Shown one piece after another: positions 1-7,339 of a DNA stretch of 47,861 nucleotides (within the stretch, counting starts at the first letter, position 1; each line of letters starts with the position of its first letter). Where the stretch lies: NCBI GenBank assembly GCA_017416845.1, contig JAFQBA010000035.1:1-47861 (forward strand). The letters are read 5' to 3'. This DNA comes from Clostridia bacterium. Lineage in GTDB: Bacteria > Bacillota > Clostridia > UMGS1810. The notes under the pieces are model-generated. The model saw nothing but the letters and a program-made list of their open reading frames with translations, made no database searches and had not been told where the DNA came from. Made by a program: the position numbers and the translations under genes.

Positions 1-206
1 ATCGTTGGTGACTCACCATCTAATGCAACCGGAACATATGCCATTGTTTCGTTGTTTTTTCCGGTTGTAAACTCTCCGTTTCTTACCACACTGGCATAAA
101 CCGTGATGCTGTCTGTCGCCATAACTCCTATAGGTAAAAGCGACATAAGCATTGTGAATACTAATAAAATAGCTGAAAAACTTTTAAATCCTTTTTTCAA
201 CTTCAA
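1..206 (-). CDS. secreted protein, N-terminal part, cut by window edge
   Basis: Only the first 68 or so codons are present; the gene runs off the left edge. The reading frame opens with a TTG codon at 206, 9 to 10 bases after an AGAGGA ribosome binding site, and an in-frame TGA lies just upstream, so no earlier start is possible. The product begins with Lys residues, then a hydrophobic stretch (roughly residues 11-28) and a probable signal peptidase site near MA-TDS. The mature part starts ITVYASVVRNGEFTTGKN, which resembles the beginning of DUF4430-type cobalamin-associated surface proteins of Clostridia, a resemblance from memory only. Its upstream cobalamin riboswitch and terminator imply repression when vitamin B12 is plentiful, so a role in corrinoid capture is a reasonable inference. 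Confidence 0.7.
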   Translation of the reverse strand, partial: MKLKKGFKSFSAILLVFTMLMSLLPIGVMATDSITVYASVVRNGEFTTGKNNETMAYVPVALDGESPT

Positions 207-295
207 TTTGATTCAATCCTCTCATCTAAAAACTCAATTTCATACAAGTTGTTATTATTGTCTTTTTCACCTCCGGATTTTTTACCGCAGGCAAT

Positions 296-335
296 AAAAA
301 ACTGCGGCAATTTTTCTTTCAAAAAATTACCACAG
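296..335 (-). terminator. intrinsic terminator in cobalamin riboswitch leader
   Basis: On the minus strand a 14-bp stem (CTGTGGTAATTTTT against AAAAATTGCCGCAG, two G-U pairs) with a GAAAG loop is followed at once by TTTTTTATT. It lies between the cobalamin aptamer and the TTG start at 206. This is the expected position of the riboswitch expression platform, so control is probably by premature termination. A CACAG just upstream could pair with the terminator's CTGTG arm as an antiterminator. A second hairpin (TTGCCGCAG/CTGCGGTAA) follows and shares one arm. Confidence 0.8.
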
Positions 336-454
336 CTGAGTTTTTCTGTGATGAATCACAATTCAGATGAGAATATGGGACGAAGCCCTTAAATATTACA
401 TTTCAGCACCTCAATCTGAAAACATCATTCCTATGCAAATGAGCACTTACGGAA

Positions 455-690
455 TAACATCAAAGCAGGTCTTGTGACTCGCACCATATAGACAAATCTG
501 TCCGCATTTTTATATCCTGCCTTCTCAGTTTCCCAATGACTAGCTTTCGCTAACGGATATAAAAACATTCAATGCACACACCGACAGTTAACCGCAGGGG
601 ATTCTCACCCCATTCCCTTTACACCGATTATGCCTCGCAGATAGGCTTTTACAGCATAACCGACACTCTGTGTGAATGTATTAAATTAAG
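455..690 (-). ncRNA. cobalamin (B12) riboswitch
   Basis: Reading the minus strand, the conserved cobalamin-aptamer blocks appear in order: AAAGGGAAUGGGGUGAGAAU then CCCC near 623-598, a B12-box-like segment with AUUGGGAAACUGAGAAGGC near 540-519, and GAGUCACAAGACCUGC near 479-464. These match the known pattern of GGUGAGAAUCCC, GGGAA...GGC and GAGCCAGGAGACCUGC. The element precedes the secreted-protein gene starting at 206, with an intrinsic terminator between them. Borders are approximate. Confidence 0.9.
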
Positions 691-783
691 AATATCACAT
701 TCTTTGAAATTCCTCAATGCTATATCTATGCAAAAAGTCTGCAGATATTAGCTTTTTGGTAAAGAACTGATATTATGCCATAA

Positions 784-812
784 ATTTTATCATATATCTG
801 ATGAAAAATCAA
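784..812 (-). promoter_or_regulatory. promoter of riboswitch leader
   Basis: On the minus strand TTGATT (812-807), a 17-base spacer and TAAAAT (789-784) form a good sigma-A-type promoter. It would start transcription about 85 bases before the cobalamin aptamer. Positional inference only. Confidence 0.55.
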
Positions 813-1291
813 TACACAAAACAAATATTTTTTATAATAAAACAATTATTCCGGTACGATTTCTCGATTCCGTTTTCCTTGTTTATGGTGGCACATATTT
901 TGATACTGCAAGTCAAGGCATACTTTGCCATTATTGCTTTAAAAATGCTTTATATTGTGTATAGGTATTTCGATTAGGGGTAATTATACTATTTCATTCT
1001 CCTATTTTCAAAACGGGCAATTCCGTTTGATTCTATTTGCAATTTCACGGAATTTATGTTATACTAAAATAAAGTTAAGTGTGTCGATTTTTGGGCAGTT
1101 GGGCATCAAATTTGATGAGATTTTTACATAGCATCAATAAAGCATCAAAAGGCATAAGGTTCAAAAGAGCAAGTAGCACAAACGGCGGAGCGGTGGGAAC
1201 AATTTGGATGCAGAGGACGACGGAAGGCTGACGGGTACTGTGGCGAAGCCACGGTCGGCAAGCAAGTCAGATTGCGTAGCAATATGAAGCG
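813..1291. other. gene-free stretch with GC-rich patch
   Basis: No supported gene. About 813-1080 is AT-rich without clear structure. About 1160-1290 is visibly richer in G and C than its surroundings and holds two small perfect hairpins: ACTGTGGC-gaa-GCCACGGT at 1237-1255 (one G-U pair) and ATTGC-gta-GCAAT at 1271-1283. GCATCAA recurs three times at 1103-1150. Short open frames there lack start signals. It could be the worn end of a mobile element or an unrecognised small RNA; neither is demonstrated. Confidence 0.4.
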
Positions 1292-1723
1292 TTAAAAAAC
1301 AATTCTTGACATTTCGTCAAAAATTTCGCTGTCTACTGAAATAATATCATCTATAGGTATTTTAACATCATTTTCCATATACACAAATCGCTCCGTAGGA
1401 TCTATTTTTAAAACCGCCCCCACAGATATGCAATATGCTCCGCCATCCTTATACGGATCAGGCTTAAAATACTCAATGCTGACGGGCAAAGACGGAAGTT
1501 GGTTTTGCGCAAGATATACAAGTCTGGCGTTTATTTCAGCCTTCACATATTCGGTAAGCTCAACACGCTGATCTGTAAGCCTTGCCGTTTCCTCTATGGC
1601 ATCATCATAACCCGTAAGAGCTGCAAAAGCACCAAATTGTGCCGCTCTGTCGTGCATAGACATATGCTTTCTCTTTTTTGATTGATGATGAGGCAAGTAG
1701 AGAATATCTTCGTTATTCGCCAT
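1292..1723 (-). CDS. YolD-like family protein
   Basis: The 143-residue product carries the YolD-like hallmark near the N-terminus: LPHHQSKKRKHMSMHDRAAQ followed by FGAFAALTGYDDAIEETARLT. YolD-like proteins are commonly encoded with Y-family (UmuC/DinB type) polymerases in Firmicutes and are thought to act in the SOS or translesion response; their biochemistry is poorly defined. Here such a polymerase (3406-4920) is on the same strand but separated by an Fe-S protein and a divergent regulator, so the usual pairing is split. The start is supported by AAGGA about 10 bases upstream. A long leader with a large inverted repeat precedes it. Confidence 0.85.
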   Translation of the reverse strand: MANNEDILYLPHHQSKKRKHMSMHDRAAQFGAFAALTGYDDAIEETARLTDQRVELTEYVKAEINARLVYLAQNQLPSLPVSIEYFKPDPYKDGGAYCISVGAVLKIDPTERFVYMENDVKIPIDDIISVDSEIFDEMSRIVF

Positions 1724-1757
1724 TGAAACTCATTCCTTATCTCTGTTTTGCTTTATG

Positions 1758-1819
1758 AAATCCAAACTCATATGCAAAGTTTGTAATTATTATGGATACT
1801 TGCATATAAGTTTGGATTT
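1758..1819. repeat. 20-bp inverted repeat in yolD leader
   Basis: The left arm at 1758-1777 (AAATCCAAACTCATATGCAA) and the right arm at 1800-1819 are reverse complements except for one position, with a 22-base loop. It lies between the predicted yolD promoter and the yolD start. No T-tract follows on either strand, so it is not an intrinsic terminator. It may be an RNA leader structure, a wide operator or a cruciform site. Confidence 0.75.
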
Positions 1820-1853
1820 AATTCTATTCTTTTTCATCTGTAGTTTAATAATT

Positions 1854-1882
1854 ATTATACTATAAACAGAAAGAAAAAACAA
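1854..1882 (-). promoter_or_regulatory. promoter of YolD-like gene
   Basis: Minus-strand TTGTTT (1882-1877), 17-base spacer, TATAAT (1859-1854). It would give a leader of about 120 bases that contains the inverted repeat at 1758-1819. Confidence 0.6.
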
Positions 1883-1906
1883 TGAATCTTAAAAATTTTA
1901 AGAAAA

Positions 1907-2608
1907 TCATTCAACAATATTTCCATCTGTCGAAACCACAATAACTCTCCACGGTATGAATTTACCACTTGCCTGAAGTGCATTTTTTACCGCAAATTCT
2001 ATTCCACCACAGCATGGTACTTCCATACGCACAACGGTTACACTCTTTATATTGTTATTTGCTATAATTGCAGTCAACTTTTCGCTGTAATCAACAGCAT
2101 CAAGTTTTGGGCAACCGATAAGCGTAATATGATTACGAATAAATTCATTATGAAAATTTCCGTATGCGTAAGCAGTGCAATCGGCGGCTATCAACAGATT
2201 TGCTCCATCAAAATACGGAGCATTTATAGGTACGAGTTTAATCTGTACAGGCCATTGAGAAAGCATACTTACATTATCTGTATTTGATGGTACAGTGCAT
2301 GAACAGCTTTCCTGATTGATAGATTTTATTTGAGTTCCGGGGCAACCGCAAGGAAGAGACGCAGATGTCTTTTGCTCTTTTGCCTTTTGTACGGCTTTTT
2401 CATCATAAACAAGCGCCTCTCTTTCTTCAAAAGTAATTGCACCTGTAGGGCAAGCAGGCAAACAATCCCCAAGGCCGTCACAATAATCCTCTCGAACGAG
2501 TTTTGCTTTCCCGTCTATCAATTCGATAGCTCCCTCGTGGCAGGCATCAACACACAATCCGCAGCCATTACATTTTTTATCATCAATCTTAATAATTTTT
2601 CTAATCAT
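1907..2608 (-). CDS. 4Fe-4S binding protein, ferredoxin-domain N-terminus
   Basis: The 233-residue product starts with a ferredoxin-like domain: Cys13, Cys16, Cys19 and Cys23 (CxxCxxCxxxC), then a second set at Cys43, Cys49 and Cys53 followed by Pro. Further cysteines occur at about 87-89 (CGCPG), 102-104 (CSC), in a GCP motif and in a VPCCGG motif, so more metal sites are possible. The family is common in anaerobes but has no agreed function; an electron-transfer or redox-sensing role is inferred. The gene diverges from a Crp/Fnr regulator over 91 bases, a layout seen with redox or nitrosative-stress genes. GGGAGG lies 8 bases before the ATG. Confidence 0.85.
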   Translation of the reverse strand: MIRKIIKIDDKKCNGCGLCVDACHEGAIELIDGKAKLVREDYCDGLGDCLPACPTGAITFEEREALVYDEKAVQKAKEQKTSASLPCGCPGTQIKSINQESCSCTVPSNTDNVSMLSQWPVQIKLVPINAPYFDGANLLIAADCTAYAYGNFHNEFIRNHITLIGCPKLDAVDYSEKLTAIIANNNIKSVTVVRMEVPCCGGIEFAVKNALQASGKFIPWRVIVVSTDGNIVE

Positions 2609-2627
2609 ATTGATTCCTCCCGTTTTA

Positions 2628-2656
2628 TTGACTTTACAAACATATTATATTATAAT
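2628..2656 (+). promoter_or_regulatory. promoter of Crp/Fnr-type regulator
   Basis: TTGACT (2628-2633), 17-base spacer, TATAAT (2651-2656) on the plus strand, immediately upstream of the regulator gene at 2700. The AT-rich -10 region also contains minus-strand TATAAT copies that could serve the divergent Fe-S gene. Confidence 0.75.
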
Positions 2657-2671
2657 AATTAAAACAAATCG

Positions 2672-2685
2672 GTTGTATTTACAAC
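2672..2685. promoter_or_regulatory. Crp/Fnr-type operator candidate
   Basis: GTTGT-attt-ACAAC is a perfect 5-bp inverted repeat with the 4-base spacing typical of Crp/Fnr dimers (compare TTGAT-N4-ATCAA). It lies just after the predicted start of transcription of the regulator, which suggests autorepression and perhaps control of the divergent Fe-S gene. Confidence 0.5.
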
Positions 2686-2699
2686 GAAAGGTGTAAAAA

Positions 2700-3359
2700 A
2701 TGAAAAAATTTATTCCCATATTAAAAAGAACTCAAATGTTTTCCGGTGTCGGAGAAAATGAAATAGAGTCTATGCTTTCTTGCCTCGATGCAAGACTTTG
2801 CGAATTTTCCAAGGGTGAATATATAATAAGACAGGGTGAATATTTAAACGACATAATTGTTTTGGCTGACGGTAATTTACACATTCAAAAAGACGATTAT
2901 TGGGGAAACCGCAGTATATTGGGACAAATATCGGCAGGAGAAATGTTTGGCGAAGCCTATGTTGCCCCAAACAGCGGCACAGCTCTCAATGATGTGGTTG
3001 CAACAGAAAAAAGCACGGTTATCTTTTTTGATGTAAAACGAATACTTACGACATGCTCATCTGCTTGCAGATTTCATTCAATGGTGGTACAAAATTTGTT
3101 TTTTGCCATTTCCGAGAAAAACAGAAAACTCGTGCAGAAGCTCGATCACATGTCCAAGCGCTCCACACGAGAAAAGTTAATTTCGTATTTGTCTGAAGAG
3201 GCAAAAAAACAGAGTAGTTCACATTTTACAATTACTTTCAACAGACAACAACTTGCCGATTTTTTATCGGTTGACAGGAGTGCTATGTCAAATGAGCTCT
3301 GTAAAATGCGCGATGAGGGATTAATTGAATTTAAGAAGAATAGTTTTAAACTATTTTAG
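2700..3359 (+). CDS. Crp/Fnr-family transcriptional regulator
   Basis: The 219-residue product has an N-terminal cyclic-nucleotide-binding-type effector domain (about residues 10-120, with GEYIIRQGEYLNDIIVLADG and the GEMFGE signature), a dimerisation helix (about 125-150) and a C-terminal winged helix-turn-helix with FNRQQLADFLSVDRSAMSNE, typical of Crp/Fnr proteins. The four-cysteine Fe-S ligand set of true FNR is absent from the N-terminus, so another ligand or redox cue is likely. It faces away from an Fe-S protein gene that it probably controls. AAAGG lies about 9 bases before the ATG. Confidence 0.9.
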   Translation: MKKFIPILKRTQMFSGVGENEIESMLSCLDARLCEFSKGEYIIRQGEYLNDIIVLADGNLHIQKDDYWGNRSILGQISAGEMFGEAYVAPNSGTALNDVVATEKSTVIFFDVKRILTTCSSACRFHSMVVQNLFFAISEKNRKLVQKLDHMSKRSTREKLISYLSEEAKKQSSSHFTITFNRQQLADFLSVDRSAMSNELCKMRDEGLIEFKKNSFKLF

Positions 3360-3405
3360 CCGTCGAAGGATTATCCGACATCTATGTGAGCCGGAAGATT
3401 GTTTT

Positions 3406-4920
3406 TTATTTCTTATGTCCGCCAATCTGACCGTTACGGTCAATAGTAGTAGCTCCGTCTTTCAAATTAAATCCCTTTAAAATTGCATTTTTACCAAAAC
3501 GCCTTTGCAGCTTCAAAGTTGTTTCCTGAAGCTTTCTCTCTTTTTCAAGAAGCTTTTCCTCTTTTTCCTTTTTTATCTTTTCTTTATCATAATCGGTAAA
3601 CCAGTCAATCTGACAATACTCTTCCTTAATATTGACTGCAGACTCGCTAACAACCCGATTTGCAGTAATATTTATCCTTCTCGAAAGCATTCTTTTGTCG
3701 ACTATTCTTTCAAAAAGTTCCATGACAGCATCCACAATAATCATGGTAGATGCCGTATATCTGCCGAGATTCGCTGTACCGTGAGCGTGTTTTGGTATTT
3801 TACGTCCATAGTGATCGGTGGTAATTTCACCTTTATACTCTCTGCTTATAATAGGATTTGTCAAATTCTCAATATCATATCCCACCGTAAGAACAATCTG
3901 ATCGGTCATAAGCTTCTTTTCAACCAGATCAAGTGACAAAAGCTCAGTCATCTCTCTCACAATCAGCTTTGTTTTTTCAAAATCATAAGGACAGTGAAGA
4001 ACCTGACCTGAAGACAGACTCTTGTTTTCGGGTTTATACGCTTTTACATCGGCTATAGTACACGGTTCCCATCCCCACGCATGATCTATGAGAAGTTCTG
4101 CATTTATGCCGAAAAGCTTATACAATCGATCTTCACCATATTGCGACAATGAAAAACGTGCAATATCTCCCATGGTGTACAATCCGTTCGCCTCAAGCTT
4201 TTTGCTGTATCCGCTACCAATACGCCAGAAGTCGGTAAGCGGCCGATGATTCCACAGCTCCTTGCGATATGATATCTCGTCAAGTTCTGCAATTCGGACA
4301 CCGTTTTCATCCGCCGGCATCTTTTTCGCGACAATATCCATTGCAATTTTTGCAAGATACATATTATCACCTATACCGGCCGTGGCAGTGATACCGGTAG
4401 ATGTGTAAACATCCTTTATTATTGTCATGGCGAATTCACGTGCTGTCATCCCTGCTGCCTTGAGATAACTTGTTATATCGATAAACACCTCATCTACCGA
4501 GTATACATGAATATCATCATGGGAAACGTATTCCAGATAAATCTCGTAAATCTGTGTACTGTACTCCATATAAAATCCCATACGGGGACGGGCAACAATA
4601 TAGTCAAGTTCCAAAGACGGATTTTGTGCCAGTTCAACAGAATCAACGGACTTCCCGGTAAAGCATTTTCCGGGAGCTTTAAGTTTCCGTTCATAATTTA
4701 TATCTCTTACACTGCTTACAACTTCAAAAAGTCTGGCTCTGCCCGGTATGCCATATGCTTTCAGCGATGGAGTTACGGCGAGACATATAGTTTTTTCTGT
4801 ACGAGAGGAATCAGCCACAACCAAATTTGTTTTCATGGGATCAAGTCCTCGTTCCATACATTCAACGGAGGCATAAAAACTTTTAAGATCAATACATAAA
4901 TATTGCTTTTTGGATTTCAT
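3406..4920 (-). CDS. Y-family DNA polymerase, UmuC/DinB type
   Basis: This 504-residue product is a translesion polymerase that copies damaged DNA with low fidelity. The palm motif CIDLKSFYASVE carries catalytic Asp11, and YSVDEVFID carries the second acidic pair of the SxDE motif. A helix-hairpin-helix region (FWRIGSGYSKKLEANGLYTM) and a little-finger domain follow, ending in a highly charged tail rich in Lys and Glu that is typical of the larger Firmicutes UmuC-like polymerases rather than the roughly 350-residue Pol IV. The usual partner gene, yolD, is on the same strand 1.7 kb downstream. GGAGG precedes the ATG by about 12 bases. No clear LexA box is visible at its promoter. Confidence 0.92.
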   Translation of the reverse strand: MKSKKQYLCIDLKSFYASVECMERGLDPMKTNLVVADSSRTEKTICLAVTPSLKAYGIPGRARLFEVVSSVRDINYERKLKAPGKCFTGKSVDSVELAQNPSLELDYIVARPRMGFYMEYSTQIYEIYLEYVSHDDIHVYSVDEVFIDITSYLKAAGMTAREFAMTIIKDVYTSTGITATAGIGDNMYLAKIAMDIVAKKMPADENGVRIAELDEISYRKELWNHRPLTDFWRIGSGYSKKLEANGLYTMGDIARFSLSQYGEDRLYKLFGINAELLIDHAWGWEPCTIADVKAYKPENKSLSSGQVLHCPYDFEKTKLIVREMTELLSLDLVEKKLMTDQIVLTVGYDIENLTNPIISREYKGEITTDHYGRKIPKHAHGTANLGRYTASTMIIVDAVMELFERIVDKRMLSRRINITANRVVSESAVNIKEEYCQIDWFTDYDKEKIKKEKEEKLLEKERKLQETTLKLQRRFGKNAILKGFNLKDGATTIDRNGQIGGHKK

Positions 4921-5296
4921 TGTATAAATATGCCTCCTTTTCGTTAATTATATAATAAATTATCTCAATTACGCCTTATTAAACATTTTAACATTATTTT
5001 TGAAATATGTAAATGAATATTGTCAAAAGAAACTTCCGTTATACTGACAACGCGTACTCAAAGTTCAAGAGTTTTGAACTCTCATCTTCATATTTGAACC
5101 CCAAGTTCAAGCTTGCCGAAAAACTGCACAAAAGCATCCCCCTGAAATTGACATATACGTCAAAAAACAATGCTTTTCAGCCAAAAAATTTTTTTGTAAT
5201 AACAACAAATAAAAAAGGTTTGTTTGTAATTTTATGAAAGATTATAATTTTGATCAGACACCCTCCAAAGTGAAAATCAAACAGGAGATGATTATT
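4921..5296. other. intergenic region between polymerase gene and spo0A
   Basis: This 376-base region separates two divergent genes. It holds four half-sites of TTGAAC/GTTCAA at 5063-5110 (listed separately). A TTGACA at 5148-5153 has no good -10 partner 17 bases on. A 0A-box-like TGTCAAA occurs at about 5024. A short open frame at 5013-5237 has no ribosome binding site and is not called. Confidence 0.5.
5062..5110. promoter_or_regulatory. cluster of four TTGAAC/GTTCAA half-sites
   Basis: AGTTCAA-gagtt-TTGAACT (5062-5080) is a perfect 7-bp inverted repeat, and TTGAAC-cccaa-GTTCAA (5094-5110) is a second inverted repeat of the same hexamer with arms in the opposite order. Half-sites begin at 5063, 5074, 5094 and 5105, so spacings are 11, 20 and 11 bases, close to whole helical turns. 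This suggests cooperative binding by a dimeric regulator upstream of spo0A. The GAAC-N5-GTTC core resembles Gram-positive LexA boxes but has one extra spacer base. Confidence 0.55.
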
Positions 5297-6076
5297 ATGA
5301 AAAACAAAATTCGTGTGCTTATTGCCGAAGATAACAAGGAATTTTGCACCGAAATGAAAAACACACTTGAAAAGAACCCACGAATAGAAGTGGCGGCTGT
5401 TGCTTATGACGGAAAGGAGGCGTATGAGCTGGTACTCGAAACAAGACCCGATATGCTTCTTACAGACATAATCATGCCTCACATGGATGGTCTGGCACTG
5501 CTTGGTAAAATTAATAACAATAATATGCTTTCCAAAAAGCCAAAATATATTGTATTCTCTTCCATGGGATATGAAAATATTATTACCAAAGCCATGAATC
5601 TCGGTGCATCTTATTTTTATGCAAAACCATTTAATCCCGAGGATATAACACAAAAAATAATCGACATTTTCAGTGTTACAACCGGCCCGGCAGAAAAACG
5701 TGAAATTCCTGCTCTTAGCGCAAAGGATCTGGAATCAAATATTACAATGTATATCCAGCAGGTTGGTGTTCCGGCTCACATAAAAGGATATCAGTACATA
5801 AGAGATGCTATCGGCATGGTTATTGAAGACATGGACACAATAAATTCTATAACCAAGCTGTTGTATCCCACCGTAGCAAAACACTATAACACAACCGCAT
5901 CAAGAGTAGAACGTGCAATTCGTCATGCAATAGAGGTAGCATGGGACAGAGGAAATCCTGATGTTTTAAACGATCTTTTCGGATATACGATTCTTGGCAG
6001 TAAAGGTAAACCTACGAACAGCGAATTTATAGCTCTTATTGCAGATAAAATACGACTTGATATGAAAGCAAGTTAA
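5297..6076 (+). CDS. spo0A: sporulation master response regulator Spo0A
   Basis: Spo0A is the phosphorelay-activated transcription factor that commits cells to sporulation and binds TGTCGAA-like 0A boxes. The receiver domain shows the acidic pair in IAEDN (Glu11, Asp12), phosphorylation site Asp57 in [12 protein letters not shown], the switch Ser in VFSSMG and the Lys of YAKPF. The C-terminal half is the Spo0A-specific DNA-binding domain, with [18 protein letters not shown] and the [18 protein letters not shown] recognition region. A start at 5297 is chosen because AGGAGA sits 8 bases upstream; an in-frame extension back to 5234 has no ribosome binding site and no Spo0A homology. The length of 259 residues is normal. 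The usual upstream neighbour spoIVB is not here. It ends 4 bases into the convergent gene. Confidence 0.96.
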   Translation: MKNKIRVLIAEDNKEFCTEMKNTLEKNPRIEVAAVAYDGKEAYELVLETRPDMLLTDIIMPHMDGLALLGKINNNNMLSKKPKYIVFSSMGYENIITKAMNLGASYFYAKPFNPEDITQKIIDIFSVTTGPAEKREIPALSAKDLESNITMYIQQVGVPAHIKGYQYIRDAIGMVIEDMDTINSITKLLYPTVAKHYNTTASRVERAIRHAIEVAWDRGNPDVLNDLFGYTILGSKGKPTNSEFIALIADKIRLDMKAS

Positions 6077-7167
6077 GCCTTTGTTATATCGACAATAACA
6101 ATTTCGCTTACTCCCTGGGTTCTGACGTTCATTCCCCATGTTCCCACACCCGAACTTACGATTGCCGTGTTCGAGCCAAACCTTTTCATGCCATACTGCA
6201 TTTCATTTACACCAAAAAGATTGCAAATATGCCCCAAGGGAAAAATCTGACCGTTATGTGTATGTCCGGAAAGTGACATATCCACACCAATGCTGCCGAG
6301 TTTTTCCAGATCTTTGGGTTGATGATCAATAACTACTGTTGCGTTTTGCCCGTTACCGGGTACAAGACTTTGAATATCTGCACGTACACCTCTGCCGGAT
6401 TGACTGTAATACTCATTTCTTCCGACAAAACAGATTCCGTTCATCTCATATACATCATCACAAAGCACGGTTATGCCGTTTCTTTCAAGTAGATTGCCAA
6501 GTTCATGAGATGAAAAATCATCACCGCCCATTATGTCGTGATTACCATACACAAAAATAACAGGAACTTCATCAGTCATTGAGCCAAAAAACGCAGATAT
6601 TTCCTTTGCGTTTTGCCACGATGTGGAACTGTCCGTCAAATCACCGCCCACGATGATAACATTCGGTTTTTCAATTCTGTAAGTTTCGGAAATTGCTTCG
6701 GTAATACGCTTGATATTTGAATCATTCGCATGAATATCCGAAACAAACATTACACGGGTATCCTCATAGACCTTATCCTCAAATGAAACACTGTATTTTG
6801 TGGCTTGGATATCAGTTGCATTAAAATATCCCCAAACCGACATCAATATTGCCAGTATTAATAAACCAACCGAAAAAATCTTGTCAAAATGCTTAAATGC
6901 GGAGGGGTCAAACTTTTGGCAACATGGCACCTTAAATATAAGCAATATTATGTCTGCCACAAGAAACAGCATAAGCATGTGTGCGACAATCGCAAGAAAT
7001 ATTCCGCCAACAAACATACACATGGCAAAAATAGCCACACCAACACATACGGATGCAATTATTTTCATTTTCATCGACATTTTTACAAAACGTATCAACA
7101 CCTTGTAAACAAAACGCGATGAATAGGCGATGATTCCGACAAGGAGAGGAATAAGTAAAAGTTTCAT
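6073..7167 (-). CDS. membrane-anchored calcineurin-like metallophosphoesterase
   Basis: The 364-residue product begins with about four membrane helices within residues 1-125, followed by a metallophosphoesterase domain carrying the metal-binding motifs in order: VSDIHAN, GGDLTD, YGNHD, DHQP and SGHTHNGQ. This arrangement matches the YkuE/YaeI-like phosphoesterases, which lie at the membrane with a catalytic domain that uses two divalent metals; the physiological substrate is unknown, and lipid or nucleotide phosphoesters are possible. It overlaps the end of spo0A by 4 bases in a convergent arrangement. Its ribosome binding site is weak (AAAGGA about 12 bases upstream). Confidence 0.9.
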   Translation of the reverse strand: MKLLLIPLLVGIIAYSSRFVYKVLIRFVKMSMKMKIIASVCVGVAIFAMCMFVGGIFLAIVAHMLMLFLVADIILLIFKVPCCQKFDPSAFKHFDKIFSVGLLILAILMSVWGYFNATDIQATKYSVSFEDKVYEDTRVMFVSDIHANDSNIKRITEAISETYRIEKPNVIIVGGDLTDSSTSWQNAKEISAFFGSMTDEVPVIFVYGNHDIMGGDDFSSHELGNLLERNGITVLCDDVYEMNGICFVGRNEYYSQSGRGVRADIQSLVPGNGQNATVVIDHQPKDLEKLGSIGVDMSLSGHTHNGQIFPLGHICNLFGVNEMQYGMKRFGSNTAIVSSGVGTWGMNVRTQGVSEIVIVDITKA

Positions 7168-7296
7168 TTAAGAATATTATCCTTTCATTTTAACCGGATT
7201 CAGCAAAATGTATAAACTAAACCCTAAATAATTATCCAACAAGTACAACTACAGGAATAAAGAAATTTTGATAATCATTGTTCATATTACAAAGCA

Positions 7297-7327
7297 GGGA
7301 CTGTAAAACAAATGTTTTTACAGTCCC
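7297..7327 (-). terminator. hairpin after rhaA
   Basis: A perfect 12-bp stem (GGGACTGTAAAA/TTTTACAGTCCC) begins 13 bases after the rhaA stop. The T-rich tail on the minus strand is weak (TGCTTTG), so termination may be partial. It is the only strong hairpin in the 172-base gap before the phosphoesterase gene. Confidence 0.6.
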
Positions 7328-7339
7328 CCGTTTTATGAT

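Noticed and set aside
103..297. 64-residue plus-strand frame
   Set aside because: Antisense to the secreted-protein N-terminus and riboswitch leader; no ribosome binding site.
1200..1290. tRNA or fragment of rRNA
   Set aside because: Hairpins do not form a cloverleaf and no conserved T-arm or anticodon context is present.
5094..5110. LexA (SOS) box near the polymerase gene
   Set aside because: GAAC and GTTC are separated by 5 bases rather than the 4 of the Gram-positive LexA consensus, and the site lies about 170 bases from the polymerase start.
5013..5237. 74-residue plus-strand frame before spo0A
   Set aside because: No ribosome binding site, low-complexity Lys/Asn/Phe composition, and it covers the half-site cluster.
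5234..5296. N-terminal extension of Spo0A
   Set aside because: No ribosome binding site; the receiver domain begins at the ATG at 5297, which has AGGAGA correctly spaced.
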